Source of the DNA: CAZLFQ01 sp964558975
GTDB taxonomy: Bacteria; Pseudomonadota; Alphaproteobacteria; Rickettsiales; Midichloriaceae
Length of the DNA: 64,000 nucleotides
Assembly: GCA_964558975.1 (NCBI GenBank)
Contig: CAZLFQ010000001.1
Span: forward strand, 620,001 to 684,000
Direction: 5' to 3'
Shown: positions 25,113-33,888 of the stretch, one piece after another
Layout of the letters: each line of letters starts with the position of its first letter
Numbering within the stretch: the stretch's first letter is position 1
Notes under the pieces: generated by a model
Database searches by the model: none
What the model was told of the DNA's origin: nothing
What the model saw: the letters and a program-made list of their open reading frames with translations, nothing else
Program-made: the position numbers and the translations under genes

Positions 25113-27665
25113 TTAAGCCGCTACAGCAATTTGAGTACCACTAATTTGTCTATCAGTAGATTCAATCATTCCTTTCATAACATCGTCACCTATAACTACG
25201 ACAGGCTGTTTATTCTCAGCAACTATATTTAGTGCTGTCGAAGCTTCTTTAGGTTTCAAGTAACTAATAGCGCCTGATATACATGAGAACAAACAACTAA
25301 TCGCACTCACTACAAAACTAGCAAATACAACTAATGCTTTAAATGTACATTTACTAGCTGTCCACATTCTATCTGGAAACTTCACAGTTAAATATGCCAT
25401 ACCAACCATTATGCAAGCAGGGATAAAATAGCTACTATCATAAAATCTTCTTGCGCCAACATGCGCAGTCGCATTTGCAGAAGCACCTACTCTTGCAATA
25501 CCTTCTGAAGCCACATCAAGAACGGTTGCTCTATCAGTACCACAAACATATGCAGCACCATCTGCTACTCTGTTAACTATATTATGGAACAAATTTACTG
25601 CTCCATCTTGCATACGCTCTTTAATGCTTCTTACATCTCTGTTTTCTGCAAGATCTTTACTGAATTCATGTTGCATAACTTGTAATACTTGCCCAAACAT
25701 AAACCCAGAAATTTCAAATTTTTGAGCTTCGCAAGACAAATCAGCGAAGCTATATTTTGAAACCTGATTTTTAGGTTTAGCATACTCAACAAGTTTTTGA
25801 GAAAAGCTTTTCTCTTCAGCTTCCGCTTGCTTTAATTTCACTGCAACTTTTTCTAAATTATATCTAGTTTCTAAACTCACACCTAAAGCACCAGACTTCA
25901 CAGCCGAATATATTTGGAAGAAAAGATTTAAGTTTGAAACGTTTGAAGAAATTTCAGCAACTACTCTATCTTGGTTTTCCTGACTGATTATCTCATCTAA
26001 AATAACCACCATATTATTTGGTAACTTATATCCATTCTGAACCAATTCATAAGCTTCTTTCAATTCATTAGAGATATTTTCCATTGCTTCTCTTGTCCAT
26101 GGCATCATGAAACCATTAAGCTTTGATTGCACAACATCAAATCTATTTGCTATTTCGTTAGATAACGCAAGTTTATCTTTTACAGTCATTCTTACTGATC
26201 CATCTTCATTTCTAGGAAGATTTGCAGAAGAAAAATAACCGTTTGCTACACTTTGATAACCAACATGGTTAGCCATGAAATTTTTCAAACTCTCACCAGA
26301 GTAAACTTGTCCCATCCAATTGATGTGAAACGCACCAATCAAAGGTTTTTTATCTAATGAAAAGAACGCATCACTAGCATATTCCGAATCAAGACATGTT
26401 CTGGTGTAAGTATATAATGAGTTTTTTACATCATAATATGCTTTGTATGCAACCACCGCATCACAAGCAATATTCAACACTTCTATAAGCGGACTTAAAA
26501 CAACACGAAACACTATTCCAATCCCAGTTGCATTAATAAGGTGGTTTTTTAAACCAGTTAATGCAACAGACAAGAACAAAGTCATCATTGTTTTAGCTTT
26601 AAAACTCCACTCAAATTCGCCGAATATTGGATTTGCGCCACCATTTAATAAGGCATCAATAACCAAATGATTACCACGCAATTCTGCTACACCTTTGTCA
26701 GAAGTTACCAAGCCTTGCGAAATAGCAATGTCGAAAGCGTTTATAGATGCTGAGTTTCTTTCATTTACATTAACTCTTTTATCAGAGATTAGTATTTTTA
26801 CTATTTGAGCTTTATCTCCCATCAATTTTTTAATTTCAGGAGTACGCTTACTATCAGCAACATTTACATTCGCCAGCTCTTCTACTGAATGCATTACAGC
26901 ATACATTAAAGCATTGCTTCCTGTTTTATCCTTAATTGCAGGGTTAGCACCTAGCGCTAACAATCTTTTTACTTCTTTAACATCACCTGAAGATGCTGCT
27001 TGCATAAGAAGAGTTTCTCCATTCTCATCTTGCGAATCAAGATCTGCATAAAAATCTTCATCAATACTGAATACATTATATTCTTTACACTCATCTAAGA
27101 TGTCAAAGCGGTTTGCATCATAAATATCTGCAAGTAATTCTTCGTGATCAGCTAATTGCCCTTCGATTAGCAAATTTGAGTTTAAGACATAATCCCAATC
27201 TTTTTGCTTTATTGCTAAAACAAGTGCTAATTCTGAATAATCTATTGGATTAGTTTCATCCAAAGCAAGTTGTTTGATGCATGCAATAATTTCTACTGCT
27301 GTTTCCGATTTTGTAAGTTCAGCTAACTCATCAACTGTAACTAACTTTGCATCAAAAATTTTCTTAATAAGTTGTGGTAATTCCATTTGGTACTGTAATG
27401 TCAAACCTGATCTAATCGCAACTTCAAGTTCTTGCGCGCTAACGTTACTCGGAATGACTCCAAGCATTGCCATATCAAATATCGATCTAATAGGGTTGAC
27501 TTGAATCTTTAAAATCAATTCAAGAACTTCTTTTGCTTTTTTCGAATCATTATCTTCTAAGGCATTTGCAACAGCCTGTTGCAAATGGTAAATAGAACCC
27601 ATCTGATTCATGATCAAAATAGGAATCAAGCTAGAAATTACTGAGTTTTGAGTCGAATTCTTCAT
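25113..27665 (-). CDS. ankyrin-repeat membrane protein, 850 aa
   Basis: A large protein with ankyrin repeats at about residues 213-347: NGETLLMQAASSGDVKEVKRLLALGANP, TGSNALMYAVMH, and further degenerate copies ending GGANP. Hydrophobic segments lie near 358-374 and 382-405 and again near 747-764 and 775-802, so the middle 340 residues and the C-terminus are separated by membranes. Ankyrin proteins are frequent effectors of Rickettsiales, acting in the host cell, but this one may be membrane-anchored in the bacterium. GGGGAAG precedes the ATG, and a TTAA-N7-TTAAC box with a TTAACA-17-TAATAT promoter lies upstream. Confidence 0.85.
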   Translation of the reverse strand: MKNSTQNSVISSLIPILIMNQMGSIYHLQQAVANALEDNDSKKAKEVLELILKIQVNPIRSIFDMAMLGVIPSNVSAQELEVAIRSGLTLQYQMELPQLIKKIFDAKLVTVDELAELTKSETAVEIIACIKQLALDETNPIDYSELALVLAIKQKDWDYVLNSNLLIEGQLADHEELLADIYDANRFDILDECKEYNVFSIDEDFYADLDSQDENGETLLMQAASSGDVKEVKRLLALGANPAIKDKTGSNALMYAVMHSVEELANVNVADSKRTPEIKKLMGDKAQIVKILISDKRVNVNERNSASINAFDIAISQGLVTSDKGVAELRGNHLVIDALLNGGANPIFGEFEWSFKAKTMMTLFLSVALTGLKNHLINATGIGIVFRVVLSPLIEVLNIACDAVVAYKAYYDVKNSLYTYTRTCLDSEYASDAFFSLDKKPLIGAFHINWMGQVYSGESLKNFMANHVGYQSVANGYFSSANLPRNEDGSVRMTVKDKLALSNEIANRFDVVQSKLNGFMMPWTREAMENISNELKEAYELVQNGYKLPNNMVVILDEIISQENQDRVVAEISSNVSNLNLFFQIYSAVKSGALGVSLETRYNLEKVAVKLKQAEAEEKSFSQKLVEYAKPKNQVSKYSFADLSCEAQKFEISGFMFGQVLQVMQHEFSKDLAENRDVRSIKERMQDGAVNLFHNIVNRVADGAAYVCGTDRATVLDVASEGIARVGASANATAHVGARRFYDSSYFIPACIMVGMAYLTVKFPDRMWTASKCTFKALVVFASFVVSAISCLFSCISGAISYLKPKEASTALNIVAENKQPVVVIGDDVMKGMIESTDRQISGTQIAVAA

Positions 27666-27714
27666 ATACTTCCCCTATACACAGAATTAAGTATATAATA
27701 GAAATGTTTCAGCC

Positions 27715-27743
27715 ATATTAAGCTAATGTTAAGGATTTGTTAA
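27715..27743 (-). promoter_or_regulatory. CtrA-type box and promoter of the ankyrin gene
   Basis: On the minus strand TTAA-N7-TTAAC covers 27743-27728. Its first half doubles as a -35 (TTAACA, 27743-27738), followed after 17 bases by TAATAT (27720-27715), about 50 bases before the ATG at 27665. A CtrA box overlapping the -35 is the arrangement known for CtrA-activated promoters in Caulobacter. Confidence 0.45.
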
Positions 27744-27845
27744 ATATTCAGATAATAGCAACAACCAATTGAACAGGTTTTAACTATTGATAAACCAATA
27801 AATCCGTCATAAAATCTAGCGAAAGACATAAAACTTATTAAACCA

Positions 27846-28691
27846 GTGAAAACAAAAACCTTAAAAGCTAGTCAACAGTCTAAAAAAGGCAAGAAATCCT
27901 TAAAATCCATGGTAAAAGCGCTGCCTAAGACGGGCTCTCGATACGTAATTAAGAAAGTTGTAGATTTTGACTACCAAGAGTTTTTTCGCTCTCTTTTATG
28001 GGCTATAATCATTGCTTTGATCTTCCGCACCATGTTATTTGAACCATTTAAGATCCCATCTGGCTCAATGATGCCTAATTTATTGGTTGGTGATTATTTA
28101 TTCGCATCTAAATATAGTTATGGGTACAGCAAACACTCCCTACCCTTCAGCATCCCATTGTTTAAAGGAAGGGTATTGTTTGACCAGCCTGAACGCGGTG
28201 ACATTATAGTATTCAAAGGTGTAAAAGATCCTCAAACACATTATATTAAAAGATTAATTGGTTTACCAGGTGACACCGTACAAGTTAGAAGAGGCGTTCT
28301 TTATGTAAATGAGCAAGAAGTGGAAAGATGGCAATCTGGCGACTATAAAAGAACAGGGCATTTTGGTGAAACAATAAATTACTCTGAATATATTGAAATG
28401 CTACCAAATGGGGTGCTATACAAAGTTCTTGATGCAAACATTGATAATCATCGTGAATTTCCAGATGAAACAATTAAATATGAAGTACCAAAGGGTTATT
28501 ACTTCTTTATGGGTGATAACAGAAACCATTCTGTAGACAGTAGATTCCTGAATCAAATGGGCTTTATTCCAGAAGAAAATTTAGTTGGAAAAGCTGTATT
28601 CATGTTCTGGACTGAAGATTTTTCAATTGTAGATTTTTTAACACAGCTTAAAACAGGCAGAGCATTTACGGTTATTGGCAATGAAAATTGA
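27846..28691 (+). CDS. lepB: signal peptidase I
   Basis: A 281-residue inner-membrane protease that removes signal peptides from exported proteins. After a basic N-terminal tail and one membrane helix (about 50-65) come the catalytic Ser region KIPSGSMMPNLLVGDYLF, the Lys region DIIVFKG...THYIKRLIGLPGD and the structural motif GDNRNHSVDSR. The start is uncertain: GTG at 27846 has no clear ribosome site, and an in-frame ATG at 27909 would give 260 residues with the same domains. It is the first gene of lepB-rnc-era, an order common in alphaproteobacteria. Confidence 0.93.
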   Translation: MKTKTLKASQQSKKGKKSLKSMVKALPKTGSRYVIKKVVDFDYQEFFRSLLWAIIIALIFRTMLFEPFKIPSGSMMPNLLVGDYLFASKYSYGYSKHSLPFSIPLFKGRVLFDQPERGDIIVFKGVKDPQTHYIKRLIGLPGDTVQVRRGVLYVNEQEVERWQSGDYKRTGHFGETINYSEYIEMLPNGVLYKVLDANIDNHREFPDETIKYEVPKGYYFFMGDNRNHSVDSRFLNQMGFIPEENLVGKAVFMFWTEDFSIVDFLTQLKTGRAFTVIGNEN

Positions 28692-29337
28692 TTATTCATT
28701 TAAGAATCAAACGCTTCTAAAAACTGCTCTTACTCATCCGAGTGTTTGCAAAGATAATAAAGAGCAAAGTTACGAGAGGCTTGAATTTTTTGGTGATAAA
28801 GTCTTAAGCCTTATCATTGCAAAATTACTTTGGGAAAAACATGCAAATGCATCTGAGGCTGAACTTTCAGTGATGCATTCAAATCTAGTTAATACAAATT
28901 GTCTTGCTGAGATTGCATCTAAAATTGATCTTGGCTCTAGTATAAATATGGATGCTGGGGAAATACAAAATAAAGGCAGAACTAATGCTAAAATATTAGA
29001 GAATGCACTCGAGGCCTTGATTGGCGCGATATATCTCGATTCCGATTATCAAACTACAACAACTATCGTAAGCGAATTATGGGCAAATCATATCGCAGAT
29101 ATTCAATCCACCCTAAAACGCGATGCGAAATCTTTATTGCAAGAATGGGCTCAAAAAAATGGTAAACCCATACCAGTATATAAAGTTATAAATGAAATAG
29201 GCGACGCGCATAACCCTACTTTCACAATAGAAGTTTCGGTTGATGGTTTAGAACCTGTGTCAGCCGAAGGAACATCTAAAAAAACTGCACAACAACTTGC
29301 AGCAAAAAAATTATTATCAAATATAAATCATGAATAA
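28681..29337 (+). CDS. rnc: ribonuclease III
   Basis: A 218-residue double-strand-specific endoribonuclease that processes rRNA precursors and structured mRNAs. The RNase III signature is ERLEFFGDKVLSLIIA, with the second acidic cluster ENALEALIGAIYLD. A dsRNA-binding domain fills the last 70 residues (DAKSLLQEWAQKNGKPIPVYK; AEGTSKKTAQQLAAKKLL). The ATG at 28681 lies inside the lepB coding region (11-base overlap); an in-frame TTG two codons earlier is less likely. It overlaps era by 8 bases. Confidence 0.95.
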   Translation: MKIDYSFKNQTLLKTALTHPSVCKDNKEQSYERLEFFGDKVLSLIIAKLLWEKHANASEAELSVMHSNLVNTNCLAEIASKIDLGSSINMDAGEIQNKGRTNAKILENALEALIGAIYLDSDYQTTTTIVSELWANHIADIQSTLKRDAKSLLQEWAQKNGKPIPVYKVINEIGDAHNPTFTIEVSVDGLEPVSAEGTSKKTAQQLAAKKLLSNINHE

Positions 29338-30199
29338 AAAGTGCCTCACTGTTGCCCTCGTTGGTGAATCCAACGCTGGCAAATCTACTTTGCTTAATGA
29401 ACTTGTTGGACACAAGGTCTCTATAGTTACTCACAAAGTTCAGACTACGCGTAATAATATTCGTGGAGTGACTAATATTGGCGATACACAATTAATTTTT
29501 ATAGATACACCGGGAATCTTTAATCCAGAAGGAACTCTAGAAAAAGCAATTGTGAACCAAGCATTAACAGCTTTTGATCAAGCTGATATCATATGCATAG
29601 TTTTTGATGCAAGACGTGTTGGTCACCCTGTCCTGCCAATGATAAACGATTATGCTAAGAAGTCTGGCAAGAAATGTTACGCACTAATAAACAAGGTAGA
29701 TTTGGTAACAAAAGAAAAACTAATGCCATCTTTACAATATGTTTATGATCTAGGAATTTTCACAGAAGTGTTTCCAATTTCTGCCTTAAAAGCATATGGG
29801 ACAAAACACTTTATGGAGTTCTTACTAAAACAAGCTCCACAAGGAGATTGGCATTTCATCGAAGAAGAAATGACCGACCAACCCTCTAAAACCCTAGCCG
29901 AAGAAATAACTCGTGAGCAAGCTTATTTATTATTACACGAAGAAATTCCTTATTCTTTAAAAGTAGAGACAGAACAGTGGGAAGATTTAGATAATGGTGA
30001 TGTGAAAATTTACCAAAGCATCTTTGTAAATAAATCTACCCAGAAACCAATTGTTCTTGGTAAGAATGGTGAAAAAATCAAGGAAATAGGTCAGCGTGCC
30101 CGCAAGGAAATTTCTAAGGTATTAAGTACAAAAGTCCACTTATTCTTACATGTTAAAGTGAGAGAAGATTGGATAGAGAAGGATTTTGGAAATTCTTGA
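29330..30199 (+). CDS. era: GTPase Era
   Basis: A 289-residue GTPase that binds the 3' end of 16S rRNA and helps assemble the small ribosomal subunit. Motifs: G1 GESNAGKSTL, G2 region TTRNNIRGV, G3 DTPGI, G4 NKVD, and a C-terminal KH domain with VLGKNGEKIKEIGQRAR. Length and order are normal. It overlaps rnc upstream; its stop codon lies inside the -35 of the mazEF promoter. Confidence 0.96.
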   Translation: MNKKCLTVALVGESNAGKSTLLNELVGHKVSIVTHKVQTTRNNIRGVTNIGDTQLIFIDTPGIFNPEGTLEKAIVNQALTAFDQADIICIVFDARRVGHPVLPMINDYAKKSGKKCYALINKVDLVTKEKLMPSLQYVYDLGIFTEVFPISALKAYGTKHFMEFLLKQAPQGDWHFIEEEMTDQPSKTLAEEITREQAYLLLHEEIPYSLKVETEQWEDLDNGDVKIYQSIFVNKSTQKPIVLGKNGEKIKEIGQRARKEISKVLSTKVHLFLHVKVREDWIEKDFGNS

Positions 30200-30224
30200 C
30201 AAGTAATTACTTTGTATATACAAT
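30196..30224 (+). promoter_or_regulatory. mazEF promoter
   Basis: TTGACA (30196-30201) and TACAAT (30219-30224) with a 17-base spacer, close to consensus. The -35 overlaps the era stop codon. Transcription would begin near 30231, about 20 bases before the mazE ATG. Confidence 0.7.
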
Positions 30225-30234
30225 AATATGTATA
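30217..30234 (+). promoter_or_regulatory. palindromic operator overlapping the mazEF -10 element
   Basis: TATACA (30217-30222) and TGTATA (30229-30234) are exact inverted arms across 6 bases and cover the -10 and the likely transcription start. This is where an AbrB-fold antitoxin would bind to repress its own promoter. Confidence 0.5.
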
Positions 30235-30251
30235 AGCAATAAGTAAATAAA

Positions 30252-30491
30252 ATGATTTTAGACCTAATCAGCATTGGGAATTCAAAGGGATTTAGAATCC
30301 CAAAAAACATCCTTATAGATTGTAATATTGAGGACAAGGCTGAAGTTCATGTATCTGGCAATAAAATTATAATTGAACCTATATCAAAGCCACATCGTAA
30401 AGGGTGGGACTCAAAATTCAAGAAGAGTGGTAGCGCTGAAAAAGTCGAATTCATTCACAATAAATGGGATGAAAGCGAGTGGACATGGTAA
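30252..30491 (+). CDS. mazE: MazE-type antitoxin (AbrB/SpoVT fold)
   Basis: A 79-residue protein. The N-terminal half has the AbrB-type swapped-hairpin pattern SIGNSKGFRIPKNILIDCNIEDKAEVHVSGNKIIIEP, which dimerises and binds DNA. The C-terminal tail (GWDSKFKKSG to WDESEWTW) is acidic and Trp-rich, like MazE tails that block the toxin's active site. It overlaps the toxin gene by 7 bases and has its own promoter and operator. Confidence 0.9.
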   Translation: MILDLISIGNSKGFRIPKNILIDCNIEDKAEVHVSGNKIIIEPISKPHRKGWDSKFKKSGSAEKVEFIHNKWDESEWTW

Positions 30492-30802
30492 AACGCTTTG
30501 ATATTATTCTAGTCAATCTAGACCCAACTGTTGGCAAGGAAATTAAAAAGACCAGACCTGCTTTGGTAATCTCACCAGATGAGATGAACAACCATCTTTC
30601 TACACTTATAGTAGCCCCATTAACCAGCACTATTAAGAACTACCCGTCAAGAATTAATTGCGTTGTTACTAATAAAAAAGGCCAGATAGTTTTAGATCAA
30701 ATTCGTACAATTGATAAACTTAGAATCTTAAAATCTATTGGCTACCTCGACAAAAAAACTCAAACAAAAGTTATCAACTGCCTACTTGAACTTTTTGCTT
30801 AA
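30485..30802 (+). CDS. mazF: MazF/PemK-type endoribonuclease toxin
   Basis: A 105-residue toxin of the CcdB/MazF fold that cuts RNA at short sequence motifs and is held inactive by MazE. Family phrases: FDIILVNLDPTVGKEIKKTRPALVISPDEMN, VAPLTS, and the C-terminal GQIVLDQIRTIDKLRI. The catalytic Arg (KKTRPALV) and Thr (PLTST) are kept, so it should be active. ATG at 30485 lies inside the antitoxin gene; GTG at 30479 is the alternative start. The pair is inserted between era and the fliOP operon. Confidence 0.92.
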   Translation: MVKRFDIILVNLDPTVGKEIKKTRPALVISPDEMNNHLSTLIVAPLTSTIKNYPSRINCVVTNKKGQIVLDQIRTIDKLRILKSIGYLDKKTQTKVINCLLELFA

Positions 30803-31534
30803 TCAACCAATTCCATAGCTTTTGACTAAGCTTCCACACAGCATGTACCAACCATCAATTAGTACAAAGAAGATGAGTTTAAATGGTAGTGATATCATTA
30901 CTGGCGGAATCATCATCATTCCCATAGCCATCAATGTGGATGCAACCAACATATCAATAATTAAGAAGGGTAAAAATATTAAAAAACCAATTTCAAAAGC
31001 ACGCTTTAATTCGCTCAACATAAATGCTGGAATCAGCACATGAAGTGGGACATCATTAGCTTCTTTTATCTCAATTTTTGCTATATCAACAAATAATGAC
31101 AAATCCTTTTCTCTTACATGCTCATTCATAAAACTATGAAAAGGTGTAATTATTAATGGCATCGCGTTTTCTTCCGATATTTTTTGCTCCATCAATGGCT
31201 TCACCCCTTCCGTATAAGCTTTCTCAAAAGTTGGAGCCATTATGAAAAACGTCAAAAAAAGTGATAAAGAAATCAGAACAGAATTAGGAGGTGTTTGTTG
31301 TAGACCTAGAGCAGTTCTTAAAAACGATAGTACAATTACAACCCTTGTAAACGAAGTCACCATTATCAAGATTGATGGCGCTAGACTTAGAACAGTTAGG
31401 AAGCCAATCGCTTGAATTATCTTAGATGCGAGCAGTGGCTCTTTTTGATTTCCAAAATCAAGATTCAAGGATTGCGCAAAAGCTTCTGTTGAGAAAAAAA
31501 TAAAAGCTAGGAATAAAAATCTGAAACTGAACAT
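30803..31534 (-). CDS. fliP: flagellar export apparatus membrane protein FliP
   Basis: A 243-residue core component of the flagellar type III export gate, forming a ring with FliQ and FliR. It has a signal-like N-terminus, then FliP phrases: ILIMVTSFTRVVIVLSFLRTALGLQQTPPN, LSLFLTFFIMAPTF, VLIPAFMLSELKRAFEIGFLIFLPFLIIDMLVAS and GMMMIPPVMISLPFKL. Full-length. It follows fliO by one base and ends against mazF on the other strand. The alternative, a non-flagellar type III secretion homologue (SctR), is less likely given fliO, flgA and flgH. Confidence 0.94.
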   Translation of the reverse strand: MFSFRFLFLAFIFFSTEAFAQSLNLDFGNQKEPLLASKIIQAIGFLTVLSLAPSILIMVTSFTRVVIVLSFLRTALGLQQTPPNSVLISLSLFLTFFIMAPTFEKAYTEGVKPLMEQKISEENAMPLIITPFHSFMNEHVREKDLSLFVDIAKIEIKEANDVPLHVLIPAFMLSELKRAFEIGFLIFLPFLIIDMLVASTLMAMGMMMIPPVMISLPFKLIFFVLIDGWYMLCGSLVKSYGIG

Positions 31535-31535
31535 A

Positions 31536-31799
31536 TTATTTTTTTAAATTAATCACATCTATTACTGCATCATGGTTCCCCAATAGCAACACATATTTTT
31601 TACTCAAATACTTCACAACAGCCACTCTGCGCCCATGATCTATTGCAACCATCTCTTCAACAACTATATTTTTTTTTGATGGCAACTTAATACCAAGTGA
31701 CTTTTCACCCAATTTCTTCACAACAAAACCAATCCCACCAATTAGCGCTAACACAAACCCAAGCGCTAAAATTGTTTTTAACAAGCTATATGCTTCCAT
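31536..31799 (-). CDS. fliO: flagellar biosynthesis protein FliO
   Basis: An 87-residue protein with one N-terminal membrane helix (about 6-28) and a short cytoplasmic domain with the FliO-type strand VEEMVAIDHGRRVAVVKYLSKKYVLLLG. FliO assists assembly of the FliP ring. AAGGATGTT precedes the ATG. It directly precedes fliP, the usual order. Confidence 0.82.
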   Translation of the reverse strand: MEAYSLLKTILALGFVLALIGGIGFVVKKLGEKSLGIKLPSKKNIVVEEMVAIDHGRRVAVVKYLSKKYVLLLGNHDAVIDVINLKK

Positions 31800-31863
31800 A
31801 ACATCCTTCTAATTGACTAAATAATTGATAGCATACTCTGGTTTAAGAGCAAACGGCTTTTCG

Positions 31864-31891
31864 TTGCCAAATTTATCAATTCTGCTATATT
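31864..31891 (+). promoter_or_regulatory. putative dxs promoter
   Basis: TTGCCA (31864-31869) and TATATT (31886-31891) with a 16-base spacer, giving a start about 23 bases before the dxs ATG. Confidence 0.5.
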
Positions 31892-31920
31892 GAGCCACAG
31901 AATTAACCCATTGATGCGCC

Positions 31921-33825
31921 ATGTTTTCAAAGAAAGAACAAATTAGCAGCCGTATATTAGATAGCGTCAATTATCCATCAGACACAAAAGACCTTAATAT
32001 TGAACAGCTTAAGCAGCTTGCTGCTGAAGTACGCGACGAAACCATTAACGTTGTTTCAAAAACAGGCGGGCATTTGGGTGCTGGGCTTGGCGTTGTAGAA
32101 CTGACAGTTGCTTTACACCACGTGTTTGATACACCGAAAGATCAATTAATCTGGGATGTTAGCCATCAAGTTTACCCTCATAAAATCTTAACTGGCCGTA
32201 AAGATAGAATGCATACTCTACGCCAAGGTGGGGGGCTTTCAGGATTCGCAAAACGTTCCGAAAGTGAGTATGATACATTTGGCGCTGGTCATGGCGGCAC
32301 CTCTATTTCCGCAGCACTAGGCATGGCGGTTGCACGTGATTTTAACAAAGACACAAACCATGTAATCGCAATAATTGGTGATGGTTCATTAACTGCAGGT
32401 ATGGCATATGAAGCCATGAACAATGCTGGTTATTTAAAAAGTAAAATGATCGTTATTCTAAATGATAACGAAATGGCAATCGCTCCAAATTTAGGGGCAA
32501 TGCATAAGTACTTGTGCCGCTTGGTTTCATCAAAACCATATTTAACAATGCGTCACCTCGCTAAGGATGTCTTAACACACATGCCTAAAAAAGTTGAAAG
32601 CATTACAAAAAAGGCTAAACAATATACCAAAGACTTTTTCATGGGTGGTAACTTTTTTGAAGAAATGGGATTCAATTATGTAGGACCTGTTGATGGTCAT
32701 GATCTCGATCAGCTTATCCCTATTTTGCAAAGCATTAAAAATGATGATCATATTGAAAGCCCTATCCTACTCCACATCAAAACTGTAAAAGGCAAAGGGT
32801 TTCATTCTCCAATTAGTTGCGCAGAAAATTACCATGCTGTAACCAAGTTTGACTTAGATACAAAAGTTCAGCAAAAATCAAAATCAGCAATACCTTCATA
32901 CACAAAGGTATTTGCCGACACTCTAATTAAAATTGCAAAAGAAGATGAAAAAATCATAGCAATTACCGCAGCTATGCCATCTGGTACAGGATTAGACAAA
33001 TTTGCAAAAGAGCTACCTGAAAGAATGTATGATGTTGGTATGGCAGAACAACACGCAGTAACATTTGCAGCTGGCCTTGCTTGCCATGGCATGAAGCCTT
33101 TTTGCACACTATACTCTACATTCCTACAACGAGGTTACGACCAAGTTGTACATGATGTAGCATTGCAAAATTTGCCAGTACGCTTTGCAATGGACAGAGC
33201 CGGATTAGTTGGTGCCGATGGAGCAACTCATGCGGGAAGTTTTGATATAGCATACCTTGCAAACTTACCAAATATGGTAGTTATGGCAGCGAGTGATGAA
33301 GCAGAACTAGCACGTATGATTGTCACAGCACAACATATTGATGATAGACCAAGCGCATTCCGCTATCCACGTGGCGAAGGAGTTGGCGTTGAGATTCCTG
33401 AAAACCCAGAGCCGTTAGAAATTGGCAAAGGTAGAATAATTCAGCAAGGCTCAAAAATTGCAATTTTATCTTTAGGAACACGTCTAGACGAAGTGAAAAA
33501 AGCTGCTGAAATTATGCGCGTTAAAGGTGTAGAAATTACTATCGCCGATGCAAGATTCGCAAAACCAATCGACACTCAAATGATTGAAGAATTGGCTAAA
33601 AATCATGAAATACTGATTACGATTGAGGAAGGGGCAATTGGTGGATTTGGCTCTCATGTAGCCCAACATTTAGCCGACAATGGCTTCTTTGACAAAGGCC
33701 TAAAATTTAGATCGATGTTCCTACCAGACAAATTCATCGATCAAGATACTCAACAAGCCATGTATGAAGAAGCTGGCCTCAATGCTAGTTCAATTGTCAA
33801 TTTGATTACAAGCCTAACAAAATAG
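31921..33825 (+). CDS. dxs: 1-deoxy-D-xylulose-5-phosphate synthase
   Basis: A 634-residue thiamine-diphosphate enzyme that joins pyruvate and glyceraldehyde-3-phosphate, the first step of the MEP isoprenoid pathway. Evidence: TGGHLGAGLGVVELTVALH near the start, the ThDP-binding IGDGSLTAGMAYEAMNNAG, the FEEMGFNYVGPVDGHD block, and the pyrimidine-domain DRAGLVGADGATHAG. Complete length. Divergent from fliO. Rickettsia lacks this pathway while Anaplasmataceae keep it, so it helps place the organism. Confidence 0.95.
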   Translation: MFSKKEQISSRILDSVNYPSDTKDLNIEQLKQLAAEVRDETINVVSKTGGHLGAGLGVVELTVALHHVFDTPKDQLIWDVSHQVYPHKILTGRKDRMHTLRQGGGLSGFAKRSESEYDTFGAGHGGTSISAALGMAVARDFNKDTNHVIAIIGDGSLTAGMAYEAMNNAGYLKSKMIVILNDNEMAIAPNLGAMHKYLCRLVSSKPYLTMRHLAKDVLTHMPKKVESITKKAKQYTKDFFMGGNFFEEMGFNYVGPVDGHDLDQLIPILQSIKNDDHIESPILLHIKTVKGKGFHSPISCAENYHAVTKFDLDTKVQQKSKSAIPSYTKVFADTLIKIAKEDEKIIAITAAMPSGTGLDKFAKELPERMYDVGMAEQHAVTFAAGLACHGMKPFCTLYSTFLQRGYDQVVHDVALQNLPVRFAMDRAGLVGADGATHAGSFDIAYLANLPNMVVMAASDEAELARMIVTAQHIDDRPSAFRYPRGEGVGVEIPENPEPLEIGKGRIIQQGSKIAILSLGTRLDEVKKAAEIMRVKGVEITIADARFAKPIDTQMIEELAKNHEILITIEEGAIGGFGSHVAQHLADNGFFDKGLKFRSMFLPDKFIDQDTQQAMYEEAGLNASSIVNLITSLTK

Positions 33826-33888
33826 TGATTGTAGAATATTTCTTACACAAGTAACCTTCTCTCATAACACCTGATAAGGTTATTTGCG

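Noticed and set aside
31809..31922. 37-residue ORF on the minus strand just before fliO, with its stop beside the fliO ribosome site
   Set aside because: Its start overlaps the dxs start on the other strand, it has no ribosome site, and the region must hold the promoters of both divergent operons.
33852..33883. Inverted repeat AACCTT / AAGGTT between dxs and the secreted protein gene
   Set aside because: Short arms and a long loop; no clear T run.
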